A stretch of 64,000 nucleotides of DNA from Urechis unicinctus (GCA_034190875.2 CM067356.1:53044102-53108101); one strand, 5' to 3'; shown: positions 10,251 to 21,115, counted from the stretch's first letter. Numbers and translations are program-made. Notes: generated by a model from the sequence alone, not told the origin.

Positions 10251-11138
10251 CTAATTGAGAATACCGTCTGGTAGCATCTGGATATCGGATGGCCACCACA
10301 AGTAGCTCCTCCTGTACAAAGCCACAGAGTGGTCCATCTAATCAATAGTATAGTACAGGTTCACCGGGTTTAGTGACAGCGCATTCAATCCGGCAGACAT
10401 TGGGTCTTTTGTTCTTTGACCCCTAGCGGGCTACCTGATATGACGGAAGAGGGCTTTTGTGAAACTCGTTTTGCCTTTATAGCATCATTAGGTTTTTTCC
10501 CAGTCAAACGGGTCACCTCATTATTTATCGCAGAGACTACAGTCTGCAGTTGAGAAACCCACTTAGCCGATCGTTTTCCAATATCCCTTAACTCCACGGC
10601 GTACTAGTGTCCAAAAAGTCAGCAAGTTTGCAATTAAAGCATTCCACTATAGCCTGGTCTCGATGGATATTCACAAGACCATGTCTGACCGAGACACCAT
10701 GTTTTTCTAACAATAGAATCACTGCTCCGATAAACTCCCGTCCGAGGTCGACCTGAAGCAATTTAGGCAAATGCGGTTTTCCTTACTTGTATATCCTTAC
10801 GAGTGCACCTTCAACCTCCTTACCCTCTTTTGTAGTCAATGGCTCAGCCGCTTTGTAGCGTGAGGCCACGTCCACCCCCGTGAGGGCATACAAGTCCGGC
10901 GTTTCACAATATCATGCGGAAGAAATAAGAGATCGGCTTGGTGAACCTCATTAGGGCCAGAATCATCAAATTTTGGTCTGATAATGTGTTTTGACATTGG
11001 CAGGTAGATTTGCCATATAGCTTGCTTTATAAGCCACCCCCTGGCAACCTCCTCAGAACCCTAGCTTCTGTTGCAAGCTTCTTGATAGCTGTAATGCTTT
11101 TCCAGTAGCCCAAAGGGACTATAGTAGATCTTTTGCAT
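10251..11138 (-). pseudogene. Retroviral-type DDE integrase (Polinton integrase), copy B, broken
   Basis: Inserts the element into host DNA. Visible pieces on the minus strand: GWLIKQAIWQIYLP near the N-terminus, a LLFLPHD segment before the first catalytic Asp region, LLQVDLGREFIGAV with the second Asp (frame 10,588-10,770), and VNIHRDQAIVECFN with the catalytic Glu, then SAINNEVTRLTGKKPNDAI. The start is placed at the ATG at 11,138 by comparison with element C, and the stop at 10,251-10,253 by the conserved C-terminus. At least three frameshifts. Flanked by the Cys-rich gene and the membrane-protein gene as in C. Confidence 0.88.
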
Positions 11139-11216
11139 GCAATCAATTGTTATATACTGAGTTATATATGAATTTCTAAATGTCGATTAAAAAAGAGTTT
11201 GGCTTTATGCAAATTA

Positions 11217-11638
11217 TTAAGCAAGCCTGTACACGACCAGTCCAGTTGTAGCCATACCCAGGATAATGAACATCACCTCACGTGCCTTTTGATCATCTGA
11301 GGGCACGTAAAAGTCTGAAAGCTGAGGCTAAGAGTCCAGTGGGTCAACGGATTTACCTGTAATCAGGGAGTACTCGCGCATAGCCTCGTCAATATCCCTG
11401 AAAGTATGATTGGCATGTCCCTGGCCGGGAGCTTCTTATTGATGAAGTCTAACTGCTCGGTTTGCTTTTCAGCCCATGCTGCTTGAGCAGATTGTCGCTG
11501 TTCTATTGCCATATTATGACCTTTACGTTCCGCGTCCACTGGGCTGCTTCGTAACTTAGACAATAAGAAGTTTCTCCCAGAGAATGTTAGGGCGTTGACA
11601 AGGGCACCCCCAACAAGTAGCACAATCGAGGTCAATAC
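11217..11638 (-). pseudogene. Small membrane-anchored protein, copy B
   Basis: The frame begins with a hydrophobic stretch (SIVLLVGGALVNALTF), continues with a charged, probably helical middle (AERKGHNMAIEQRQ, EKQTEQLDFINKKL) and ends, after a frame break near 11,363, in a second hydrophobic segment (MFIILGMATTGLVVYRLA) before TAA at 11,217-11,219. There is no ATG at its start; it follows the stop of the upstream 46-codon ORF within a few bases. The C-terminal half recurs in element C at 31,405-31,821. Likely an integral membrane or inner-capsid-membrane protein; function unknown. Confidence 0.55.
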
Positions 11639-11779
11639 TTAATTAAGTATATCACTTGGTAACATCCCTTGTTTAATTAGCACATCCTGTGTGGCCATGG
11701 CTAATGATACATCGCCAACAGCCATAGCCAGATCGCGTGGCGAGAATTCAAGACGTGGCAGAGCCCCACCCAGAGCCAT
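11639..11779 (-). CDS. 46-codon ORF between ATPase and membrane-protein gene
   Basis: ATG at 11,779 lies 6 bp after the ATPase stop (11,786-11,788) on the minus strand and the frame runs to TAA at 11,639. It reads MALGGALPRLEF, then a helical part ending KQGMLPSDILN. The tight spacing on both sides suggests a compact viral-type operon. The downstream membrane-protein frame lacks its own ATG, so the two could once have been a single protein or be linked by re-initiation. The N-terminal part is not recognisable in element C. Confidence 0.4.
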   Translation of the reverse strand: MALGGALPRLEFSPRDLAMAVGDVSLAMATQDVLIKQGMLPSDILN

Positions 11780-11785
11780 CTTAGC

Positions 11786-12412
11786 TCAATCGACGGCATA
11801 TGCAGTTGGTTGATCAGTCTTCAGCAGCAATTTTGCGTGCTTGGTCTTTGCTAGCAGCTGGCGTATTGCGGTGCGTTTTTCCCTTGTTGGGATCACATCA
11901 TTCTCACGTAGGGCCTCTTCAAATGCGTCACGGTCCGTGGTAGAAAAGAGCCCACCTAGCGGGTCTGTTCATGTAGGTCCTTCAGCAGAGTTGTACTTTT
12001 GGGTGAGGACCCAGACACTTTGCTGTGCATGGCGGCCACTAAAGGCCAGTTCGGATAACATGTGTTTCTTCTTGGTTAGGGTCTTTGTTGCCAAACAGTC
12101 GTCAATAATGTACAGGGTAGTCTCGCCCTTAAAACAATGGTAGAAAGCCCTCAAGTGGTCATGGAGCCGGTGGTCTGGACCAGCCACGTACATCTCTGGA
12201 TCATTCCACACGCATGACTGCGACTGATAGGCCTCCTTGAAATGTATGGTTGGGCAGAGGATTACAATATGCCTAAAGGCACCGAAGATGGGCCGTTCAA
12301 GTAGGTCGAGGATGAATACGGTTTTCCCACATCCGGTCTGCCCACAAACAATAGCCGAACAGGGACAATCTGGAATTGTAAACTTAGTAGACTGCACTGA
12401 AGAACCTGCCAT
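11786..12412 (-). pseudogene. Packaging-type ATPase (A32/FtsK-HerA-like), copy B, nearly intact
   Basis: Start ATG at 12,412 (MAGSSVQSTKF), overlapping the capsid gene end by 29 nt. Domains in order: Walker A GQTGCGKT at about residues 21-28, a FRHIVILCPT strand, Walker B-like TLYIIDDC near residue 102 and a following SGRHAQQSVWVLTQKYN that resembles the sensor/arginine region of A32-like ATPases. The open frame runs to 11,969, and a frameshift there separates the last 60 or so residues, which end at TGA 11,786-11,788. At just over 200 residues it fits packaging ATPases of Polintons and adintoviruses. By family knowledge it pumps DNA into the particle; this copy is the best preserved of three. 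Confidence 0.9.
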
Positions 12413-14435
12413 CTTTAATGTAAAGCTTTGTATCCTTATCAATATACATATAGACGTCCAATGCACCGGATGCCTCTGCTTTTTTTGTGATCTGAATGAT
12501 GATACCCTCAGACGCATTTTGCACCCCCCTGCCATTACCGTGCAGCTGATCGTCATCACTCGTCCTTAAGTCAAAGAGTTGATAGCTTCGCTAAGAGCGT
12601 TCACTCGATCCTTCTGCCCGAGGAAATATGTGAAGACGCCACCTGTTAGCCAAAGCGTTATAATCATAGCGTCTTGTCATAGCGTCTCTTAAAACCACGT
12701 GGAATTCTCTGTTTAATTTGGACATGTAGTCGCCTCGACCAATCAGATGACTACATATCTTTTATAGCCGCCGAGCTCCGAGACGTTGGATAAACAGTCC
12801 CATGTACTTCTGTTGATTTCATGGTATCGTCGCCTGATGTCGGGAGTAATTTCATAATCGTAACACAGCTCAGCGTAGCTATTAACTCTTCGCTCAAGAC
12901 CTTCACATCCCCCTGACATGCTAAAAAAGTTTATGTCGACCCAGGCCAGTTCCCTCGCTTGAGACACTTATTGACAATCTAAAAACTACCATCCGCAGTG
13001 CGGGCATGAAAGATCAAGGATCGTAAACTGCGCGGACGCTGTTAGAGGCGAATTGTTTTCCATAAGGGTACACCAGACCGAGTAATTTATCAAGTTGACA
13101 TTGATTAAAGTGTACTTGCTATTTTCGCTATTCCTAAGCCTATTGTGCGATGTGCAAGGCTCTGCGTAAAGACATTTTTACCGCTCTCATCAATCGCAGT
13201 GACGTCAGTCCATTATTCCCATGTGCTATTGTATGTGTCACGGTAGCGCCACCTTACGATTGAAATGTATTATAATTAGGGAAGCGATCATCGCAGAGCC
13301 ACTCGAAGTGAGCCCTCTTAGCGTAGCTATAAACTCTTTGCTTAAGTCGAGCCACAGAGCATACTTACTGGTTAGGTACTCACCTAGTGAAACGTCCGAC
13401 AATGCCAAGTCTTTTACAGCAATTGCTACACTGGGGTCTCGTTTACTCGTTGCTGCAAAGGCCTTCTTCATCTCATCCCACTGCTGGTAGCCACGCATGC
13501 CCTGGGTATAGAGTTGGTTGGGGATACCCTCAATGGTCACCTCAACTGTTGTAATCTTTGGGTTGTAGAACGACCCTGTGTGCCTGGCGAATGAGGTATT
13601 GGCTGGGTCTTCAAAGAGCAGCAGGATGCCATTCATGCTGCTAGCAGGCACGTTCAGGTTGATGTTCCACTGTTTATTTATTATATTGTATACAAGCTTT
13701 CTGTGAGGAAGCACACGCTCATGCAGAATTGCAAGTAAACCTGTGTACTGGGTGCGTATCATACGGTCCAACTCTGGTTGGGTAACCATGTCATACTCTA
13801 AGGAGATTTTGTAGCTGGAGTCGCCCGTTGCGTGAATCACGTGGTTGTAGTCATTGAATGTGATCTTGTATTCTGTCACTAAGTGCACTCTGGTAGAATG
13901 GCATGTGGCTCTTGAGGAGTTCAAAATCAAGCGGAATGTAGAATCTGTTTCCATAAACATCGACTACGGCCCTGTCCTCTTCCTTGGTCTCATCCTTGTT
14001 TCCTGCCCCCACTCGTATCTTAGTTGCGTTTCTGTCATCTGATGTGTCAATGCCCTGATACTGGAGGCCCTGTCTCTCCTGTGCAGTCCGCCACAAGTCG
14101 TGGTAACAGTGGTACACATCGCTGTCATCATTAGACATGACCTCATTGCCAGAAATCTTGATTGTCCCTTTCTTAACCACGGCTTGACCCAGGTTTTGCA
14201 CAACGCTGCGGTTAGCATCAGCCAAGGTCAGTGTAATTGTAAAAGCCAGCCGTGCTGCCCCTAGGACAATGACGTCTTCCGCATCTAAGTTGGGGAAGCG
14301 GACCAACAGTTGTTGGTTCTGGTCAACAGTGTATGGATTGTTTGTAATAACCACTGAATGTCGCACGGCCTTTACCCCATGGGGCTCAAGTACCAGGCGG
14401 TATGGATTTAGTTTACGTCCGTAAGTACCCATCAT
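12384..14435 (-). pseudogene. Major capsid-like protein (probable double jelly-roll), copy B
   Basis: Two overlapping frames (13,851-14,435 and 13,238-13,960) plus the tail 12,384-12,571 cover the gene. Without the inserted transposon it would be about 427 codons, a size compatible with a double jelly-roll capsid protein. N-terminal words: MMGTYGRKLNPYRLV. Middle: KISGNEVMSNDDSDVYHCYH, VDVYGNRFYIPLDF. C-terminal half: VTQPELDRMI, LNVPASSMNGILLLFEDP, GIPNQLYTQGMRGYQQWDE. It sits directly upstream of the packaging ATPase and divergently from the coiled-coil gene. The name capsid is inferred from position, size and recalled similarity to capsid-like proteins of invertebrate elements; structure prediction would settle it. 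Broken by one frameshift and a 769-bp transposon. Confidence 0.75.
12572..13340 (-). mobile_element. Non-autonomous TIR transposon, copy 2 (in capsid gene B)
   Basis: Begins CAAAGAGTTGATAGCTTCGC and ends GCTATAAACTCTTTG, with a perfect 7-bp target duplication CTTAAGT at 12,565-12,571 and 13,341-13,347. Element C has a single CTTAAGT at the homologous position (about 32,706), which proves the insertion. Its right end corresponds to the left end of the copy at 4,033-4,736, so the two are in opposite orientation. Internally it has no recognisable transposase. Confidence 0.93.
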
Positions 14436-14470
14436 GTTAAATAATAGCGAGTATACTTTAACATAATAAC

Positions 14471-15714
14471 ATGGAAGAGTTTAAAAAACCCAACGTTTGA
14501 AGATGACGTAGTGGAGGACACTGGAAGAGAGGATGAGTTACTCCCAGTGGCCCCTATTCCAGAGGCCCCTCTTACAACTCAGGGTGCTATAGACTGACTC
14601 ATTAAAGGCGCTCTCAATGATTATTGCGATGCATTAGCTGAAAAGGTCACACACCACCTCTCGGCCGTGATTATACAAAGATTGAACATGTTGGAGGAGA
14701 GTTACGTTTAAAGGACTACACTGACTAAAGTATTACAAATTCTCGTACCAAAAATCCTCTTTCACTTAATACAATAGCTAAATATAGAGGGCTAAGGCCA
14801 TCCGTGGTGGTTTGGGGTTCACTGAGTGGTCCTGACAAGCGGTGTCACAAAAGACAGCCAAGGCCCTCCAAGATATAGACCAAGCTGCTGCTAAAGCCGC
14901 AGAAAAGTTAGAAATGAGCAGACCGAAGCCATGAAAGAGCAAGGTGGTGTGGATGAAACAAGCGTCATAGAGGGCATTCATAACGCTATAGAAGACGCAA
15001 GGTATGCAAACTGACAACTAACTACCACTCAGGGAGCTTTTAGGGCTTGACAAGGCTATGCAGACCAAGAAGGGTGAGCTGGTCGTCAACCTAGCTAAGA
15101 TAACTGAACTAGATGGGCAGATAAAACAGCGGGAAGCTGAAATGGCAAGCCTGGAAGAGCATCGGAGGGGTGATAGTAGATCATGGAGATTCAAAGCAAA
15201 TGAGGTTGCCGAGCTGCAGGATCTTTGTAATGCCCGTATTGAGGTTGCCTCTGTAAACCGAAAAAATATGCGAACCCAAATCAACCACTTCAGGGAAACG
15301 ATTAACAGACTTCTTTACGAGGACACAACGCTAGCTGAGCATGTACGCAACTTTTTCCGGGAGTAAGGGGTTACAATCGCCTCCACCCTCACTGCGATTG
15401 GATTGGCAATCTCGACCCTGGTACATGCTTTGGCGAGTGAAGGAGGGACTAGTGCCACCCTAACACCGACACCAGCTGACAAGCCCGGTGTAAAAGGATG
15501 GATTAAAGAACAGCTGAACTCATTGGCAAATGTGCTCAAGGTCCTAGCCGGAAAGGCAGCAGCTGCCCTTTCAGGGATCATTGGCTCCATCGTATCATGG
15601 CTGCTCAAGTCAGCTGCAAAGGTGGCTGGTTGGATGGCAGAACATGTATGGGCCGCAGCTGTGGCGGTGGGGGGAGGGGGTTATCCTCTTGATACTCCGC
15701 GACTTACTACGTAG
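14471..15714 (+). pseudogene. Coiled-coil membrane protein, copy B, broken
   Basis: ATG at 14,471 (MEEFKKPN) lies 35 bp from the divergent capsid gene start. After several frame breaks and a TGA at 14,833 shared with element C, a long coiled-coil region follows (15,058-15,366: LVVNLAKITELDGQIKQREA and RTQINHFRETINRLL). A TAA then interrupts it, and a hydrophobic helix (TLTAIGLAISTLVHALA), a Thr/Pro linker (TLTPTPADKPGVKGW) and an Ala/Gly-rich helical tail with IIGSIVSWLLKSAAKVAGW complete it. The architecture (rod, membrane-active helix, proline linker) suggests a virion surface, membrane or fusion-related protein, but no family is proven. The family is recalled from cnidarian-type elements only as uncharacterised. 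Confidence 0.65.
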
Positions 15715-15790
15715 CAAACCAAGGCACAGCTAAGCCTATTGCGATTCCATCGACAATAAGAGCGCGTTTTCTCATCCTCTCGCGCCTTTC

Positions 15791-16938
15791 CTACGGGGAT
15801 GATCTATCAGGAACGCCGTTCGAGACAAGTGGAGAGGGGCTGCCTATATCATCAGACGGGATGTCAAAGCTTCCCCCATTTGAAATTGCAGCATCCACGT
15901 TGACATCGGTGTTGCTGCCAATCTGCTGTTGCTCGCTCGCGATGGTAATCAGATTGTAGTACCCAACTATTTTTCCAACGGTGAGGCTCATGTCTGAAGG
16001 AGCAGTGTATAGGTCCAAACACATAATCAACTTTTGAGGATGCATTCTGGAGCAGGTTTTGATACCTGCTGATCGATGAGGGAATGTCAACTGGTGAGTT
16101 TAGAGCATCCTCAATATTAGCCTGAAACTGCTTTTGGGTGTCAAAGGATGTGCCTGTACCTAGTATCCCTGAGCGGTTCTGTGCCTGAGCAACAAGAATA
16201 GCCCAAACATATGTTCGAATACTGTCGTTAATCCGTGTGATACCTGGGGCTGTGAATCCCTCAGATTTTTCCAGTATGTAATTACTCCAGGCGGTGCTTG
16301 CACCCTCTTGGTAATGCTTTATATAATTAATATGTAGCTTGTCACCCCGAAAAACAAAGCCGTCTGTTGATTTGTAAGAGGTTTGCCTAACGGATTCATA
16401 CAAGTGGGTGTTTCCATAATGAGTGATTGGCCGTACTACGTGTGTCTCGGGGCCTTTGAAGTGGACCTTTTATCCTCCAATTGGTATTTTCGGCAACACC
16501 AAACTCATGGCAGATTTCATGGTAGATTTTCTTGTCATAGGTATTATTGACGGCTGACCATGTGGCGTCAACCAATAGTGCCACCCTCATTTCGTTCAGA
16601 AGTCTCCTAATGATGTAGTACCCGTGAAACCTATAAAGATCCCTTATTGGTCGGGCTCCAGAGTTAAGGTGGTCCAACGCAGATACGCCGCACCAAACAA
16701 CAAAATTTACCTGGTTCTGCTCAAACAGGTTGGAGAACTCCACCTTGAACGCCTCTGTACTGTTAACCGCTTGCACCTGGATGAGGAGATGTGTCAGCTG
16801 CTCTGCTGCTATATGGAGTGGGTGCAGCGGACCCAGTTTGTAAGTTCCATTTCTATTGAATCTAAAGGCTTGTTTATCCTTAGTGCTAGGTATCAAACTC
16901 TGACAAATGTTCAAAGCGGCGAGGCTGTGTCCCTGCAA
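15791..16938 (-). pseudogene. Unknown protein of the element, copy B, broken (about 380 codons)
   Basis: Minus-strand gene lying between two plus-strand genes. Pieces: 16,396-16,938 (LAALNICQSLIPS, FRFNRNGTYKLGPLHPLH, NFVVWCGVSALDHL, ATWSAVNNTYDKKIYHEICH), 15,864-16,403 (STAWSNYILEKSEGFTAPGI, RINDSIRTYVWAILVAQAQN, FDTQKQFQANIEDALNSPVD) and 15,791-16,090 (LDLYTAPSDMSLTVGKIVGY, NLITIASEQQQIGSN). Frameshifts near 16,400 and 16,010. No ATG is found at the 5' end, so the start is uncertain. I recognise no domain. A second copy is scattered over 18,570-20,507. Conservation of the words across copies argues it is a true gene. A structural protein is possible but unproven. Confidence 0.6.
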
Positions 16939-17430
16939 AATGCTATTGACGTCCTAACGCTCAAGGTAGAAGGTTCCGTGTTTTTATCTGGCCTCTGGCA
17001 CTTTAAAAGTATGGAGGAGGCGCTTAAAAGTTTAGGCGGCTGCACTTGGAACCTTGATACTAAAAATGTGCATGTTACGCTCTTAATTGGTGACCTAGAT
17101 GGGACTCTAGAATGTGACGACAGTGTGTTTAAAATCTTGGGTATTGATGACGGTTTGGGTGGAAAAAAGCTTACTTACGGTGTTTACAGAGGAGAACGGC
17201 CCGTCAATTTTAGCGTCTTTAACCCACATTATGTACACTTCGATCAAGTCAGTACCACGCACAACATGCTTGATGGTGCGCCGAATATGTTTCTTGAAGT
17301 TGTGGGCTCTGAGCGTGGCTTTTTTGGTGATAATATAACCACAAACATCGCCAATCCTGTGTCAAAACGTGTTACTGTTTGAGCTGTGAATGAGTTACAG
17401 GTTCAGTTATGGACTGCCTGAGCTTATGGG
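16928..17430 (+). pseudogene. Candidate minor capsid (penton-like) protein, copy B
   Basis: An open plus-strand frame from about 16,928 to a TGA near 17,380 reads VSLQNAIDVLTLKVEGSVFL, then GGCTWNLDTKNVHVTLLIGD, HYVHFDQVSTTHNMLDGAPN and NPVSKRVTV. Past the stop the frame continues AVNELQVQLWTA, matching the second copy in D, where the gene ends ...SFVLEFTRCH. The expected length is about 200 codons. Alternating hydrophobic strands and the ending resemble beta-sandwich capsid or fibre-knob proteins. It starts where the minus-strand unknown gene also starts, so the two 5' ends overlap head to head. Penton identity is only an inference from location and length. Confidence 0.45.
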
Positions 17431-17647
17431 TGTAAGTTTTGTTGTTAATCGTGTTTAAGAAAGAAGTTATTATGTAGCCAAACAAAGGAACGATCATGTG
17501 GTCGTCCAAGTGTTTACCACACCTCTCGGGTTGGTTGCAGGTGACCAAATCGGTTTCAGAACAAGTGGAAGTGCTTCCCGGGCATCAAAGTCAATAGTAG
17601 CACTCCTAATTGAACTTGACATATAGACTTATGTATCCAACAGAAGT

Positions 17648-17916
17648 TTGAAACAACAACCAACTATTCCGACGGCACCATTATGTCCGGAGCTACCATA
17701 TGAGAATCCACGGCGCTCCTATCGGTTGATTGAGATTAGTCTCAAGAAGCAATACCTCTAGCGCAGAGCAAATTTAATACTATTGCTGACATTGTATCGA
17801 CAGCACTTGAAGATGGTTATATCTCGGATCATGAGTTTAAACTCGTTTTAGATGAGGTCACAAAATATATCCAAATGAAGGGCGAAATTAAGGCTAGATC
17901 TGTAAAAGCACTGTAG
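17648..17916 (+). pseudogene. Two-membrane-helix protein, copy B, internally deleted
   Basis: N-terminal KQQPTIPTAPLCPELPYENP then RRSYRLIEIS, joined directly to the C-terminal helix part SKFNTIADIVSTALEDGYIS and DHEFKLVLDEVTKYIQMKGE, ending at TAG 17,914-17,916. The two hydrophobic helices seen in element C (35,207-35,670) are deleted here. The start codon equivalent is TTG. The C-terminal helical domain is better preserved here than in C. Confidence 0.6.
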
Positions 17917-17954
17917 AAGACATATGTACTCAGACATAATTCGATGGGCTGCCA

Positions 17955-18430
17955 CTCCGAGTAGTTATAGGGTTTGACAAGGCTACGCAGAACCAGAGGG
18001 GAGAGCTGAAAAACTACCTAGCTTCGCCAGTCTGACGAGTAAGCTGGAGGAGCTGGTGGTAGAGAATGAAGATGAGAGAAAATTTCCAGAGCGTGAGCTC
18101 GTAAGCTTACAGGATAGGCCACGTGTCCGTGTAGAGGCTGCTTCTGTGAACCGTGAAGCTGCGAGTACAAGAACCCTGGTACCGACCCCGACACCAGCTG
18201 ACAAGCCTGGTGTGAAGGAATGGATCACAAAACAGCTGCAATACTTGGTTGAGGCACAGGAGGGCCTTGGTGGTAAGTCAGGTGCTGCCCATTCAGGGAT
18301 AATCAACTCCATAGTATAATGGCTGCTCAAGTCAGCTGCAAAGGTGGCTGGTTGGATGACAGAACATGTATGACCCACAGTCGTGGCGCAGGGGAGAGTG
18401 ATCTTCATGACGCTCCGTGACTTAATATTT
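17955..18430 (+). pseudogene. Coiled-coil membrane protein, block D, heavily deleted
   Basis: Begins in the coiled-coil part (KATQNQRGELKN), has lost most of the rod and the membrane helix, and continues with VPTPTPADKPGVKEW and a tail matching copy B at 15,470-15,690. Several stops. It starts block D, the second and more decayed run of the same gene series. Confidence 0.65.
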
Positions 18431-18569
18431 AGCGAGCCAAAGCACAACTTAGCCTATCGTGATTCACCCCATATTGAGAGCGGTTTGTTCATTATCCTTC
18501 GGTGGGTGCAACAGGTGCTGCGGCGCCCGGGCTGTCGGTGCCCATATAATGCGACAGGTCCTGTGTGTC

Positions 18570-20507
18570 AAAGCTTCCTCCATTAGAGGGCTGACGTCGA
18601 TCTGCTGTTGCTCATTCGCGATGGTAATCAGGTTGTTGTACCCAGCGACCTTTTCTAGAGGTGAGTGTCATGTCTGATGGAGCCATGTAAAAGCCTAGCC
18701 CATTCCAAACACGTAATCAACCTTTGACGAAGCGTTCTGAAGCAGGTTTTTATACCTGCTGATGGATGACGAAATGTCAACTGGTGAGTTGATAGCATCC
18801 TCAATATTAGCGTCAAAGGATGTGCCTATACCTAGCATCCTTGAGCGGGTCTTTGTGTGTGCATCAAGAATAGCCCACACATAGGGTTGTCATTAATCCG
18901 TGAGACACCTGGAGTTATGAACTCCTCAGATTTTTCTAGTTTGAAAGTAGTCCACGCAGTACTTGCTGTTGAGTGCCAAATTCATACCAAACCTACCCTT
19001 CATCATAACGTACCCTCTCAGTCATCAGTTGATGGAGTAACCCCCTACAGCTTATATTAATTATAAACCCCAGTTTCCCAGATCCACGAGTGACCTACAT
19101 GTCACCTGCCACTTTCCCCCTCTCATCATACATACCCCATATTCCAGAGCCACATGACCTTCCTGCCCAGGCAACGCCCGATAGCCCCAACCCTCACAGA
19201 CCTGGCTACGGCATGTCCCATGAGAATTGGGATGGCGTGCCTTAGTCATATTTCAAAATCAGTTCTCTCCTGGCCTCCGAGCTCAACACATCTCTCTCTT
19301 AAGTTTAGGCTAAGTTACATCTGGAATTCGAAACTGAAGTCAGCAAAATAAAGTTCAAGTTTGTATAAACCCTACACCTGGAGTTCGATTCTTTACTTAT
19401 TACAAGTGCGTATCGTGTGCATCTCAACACTACAGATCACGTTACGACACTTGCACCCGCAGTATCTTGCTTTATGTATTCAACTTATAGCGAACCTCCC
19501 TGGAAAACGAATCCATTCATTGGTTTTGTAAACACATGTCTACCTGCTTGGTACATGTTGGGATTTCCGCAAATTTTATGATTGGCCGTTCTTCGCCTGT
19601 TCTACGGTCAGTGCAGTTACCACCTTTTATTCTCCAATCGGTATTTTCAGCTTGTCAAATGTATCATTAGTGGCTGACCATGCAGTGTCATCCAGTAGCG
19701 CTACCCTGATTTCGTTAAAAAGTCACCGAATAGTGTAGTACACGTGAAACCTATACCCTGATTGGCGGGGCTCCAGATTTAAGGTGTTCTAACGCGGAAA
19801 CGCCACAGCTCGAGGTTGCGCACCATACAACAAAATTTTCCTGGTTGTGCCAGTATTGCACGTGGTTGGTTCTCCAGCCAACTATAAGTTTATCGTCGCT
19901 TATGTTTTGCACCACATATTGGTCAAACAGGTTGAAAGCCTCCACCTTGAGTGCCCCTGTACTGTTGTAAAACTAGAATTTCTAAGTTTTTCTTGCTTAT
20001 GCACGCTCTTCGTTATAGTACTGTTACTCACTGCCTGTAGTTGCTGGAGTGGGGGCTAGTCAGAGGATGTAGAGTAGAGTTGCTTATTTTGTTTATTCAT
20101 ATTTCAACTATGAAGCTCCCTGGAATCTAGCGGTCCGAATCGTTTCTCTGACTAGATGAATCTCCCCGTATTCATATGCGAGGGTTGGTTATATAGCCCT
20201 TTCGGGAGTACGATTTCCCTCGGTATTGGCGTGTCGTACCGCGCTGATAATCAAGATGGGAGGGAGGGGGTACTCTATAATTAAGGTGTGAGGGAGAAGG
20301 TACTCTTAACTAAAACAGTATTATAACACTGTCCTTCACTAGGACCTGGATGAGGAGATGTGTCAGCTGCTCTGTTGCTTCATGGGGCGGGTACAGTGGG
20401 CCCGGTTTGTATGTACTATTCCTATTAAATCTAAAGGCGTGTGTATCCACAGTATCATGTATCATACTTTGTCGAATACTCAAAGCTGCGAGAGCGTGCC
20501 TCTGCAA
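18570..20507 (-). pseudogene. Unknown protein of the element, block D, in three fragments
   Basis: Pieces on the minus strand match the gene at 15,791-16,938: 18,570-19,060 (GTSFDANIEDAINSPVDISS, YKNLLQNASSKVDYVFGMG), 19,590-19,990 (FNLFDQYVVQNISDDKLIVG, VSALEHLKSGAPPIRV) and 20,310-20,507 (HALAALSIRQSM, HAFRFNRNSTYKPGPLYPPH). The first and second are separated by a foreign 430-bp segment (19,065-19,500), and the second and third by about 300 bp of unrelated sequence. Function unknown. Confidence 0.6.
19065..19500 (+). mobile_element. Possible solo-LTR-like insertion
   Basis: A segment with no counterpart in copy B splits the unknown gene of block D. It has a base composition unlike its surroundings (C-rich first part) and an AATAAAG signal at about 19,347, followed by a TTTGTATAAACCC stretch and a C/A-rich end, a layout often seen in LTRs. 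No clear TG...CA ends or target duplication could be fixed. It could equally be an unrelated insertion. Confidence 0.25.
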
Positions 20508-21103
20508 AGTCCTATTGGCAACATTGCAGGCGATCTATGCGTTGGTCCAAGGACCATGACGTACAATTTGGGCTGGTACAACCATGAATCAAATGAGTCC
20601 ACTCAATGGCAGTCAAGTACATCGGGAAATGTAGGATCTGTCCTATTAAAGCTTGCTTCTGGAATTTCAAACTTCTACAGGCGGTGATTGTAGCTATAGG
20701 TCTAAGTTTAGATGTTGATGCTGCAGATGGGGTTATTATCCTCACAATTCCCGATTATGGGGTGGCGCGCATAACAGAGTGTTCAAAATATTGGGTCTTG
20801 ACGACGGTCAGGATAGGTAATTTATTCCTTCAGGTAATACACAGGTGACGGGGCCATCAACTCAAGCATCTTCACCACACTTTATGCCCTCTACGATCGA
20901 GTCAGCACAACGTGCTAGATGGTGCGCCTACTAAGTGATGCTCTTTCGGTGATAACCACAAACATCGCCAATCCTGTCTCTAAGCGTGTTACTAGCGGAA
21001 CTGTGCATGAGTTGTAGGTTCAGTTACGTGATGGTAAAGGAAGATTTTGGAAAACCACGACTTTCCTGTCAGCTTTGTCCTTGAATTTACAAGGTGTCAT
21101 TAA
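20497..21103 (+). pseudogene. Candidate minor capsid (penton-like) protein, block D
   Basis: Reads PLQSPIGNIAGDLC, MTYNLGWYNHESNESTQWQS and VLLKLASGISNF, then after a frameshift LSLDVDAADGVIILTIPDYG, a decayed middle and an ending ...VSFVLEFTRCH with TAA at 21,101-21,103. The homologue at 16,928-17,430 supplies the middle part. The 3' end here is only 12 bp from the ATG of the tail-fibre-like gene, which suggests co-transcription in the intact element. Frameshifts and stops make it a pseudogene. Confidence 0.45.
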
Positions 21104-21115
21104 AAACGACTGTCT

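Noticed and set aside
16624-16927. N-terminal 100 codons of the 252-codon plus-strand frame starting at 16,624
   Set aside because: This part is antisense to the conserved minus-strand unknown gene; only the part from about 16,928 matches the second copy in block D.
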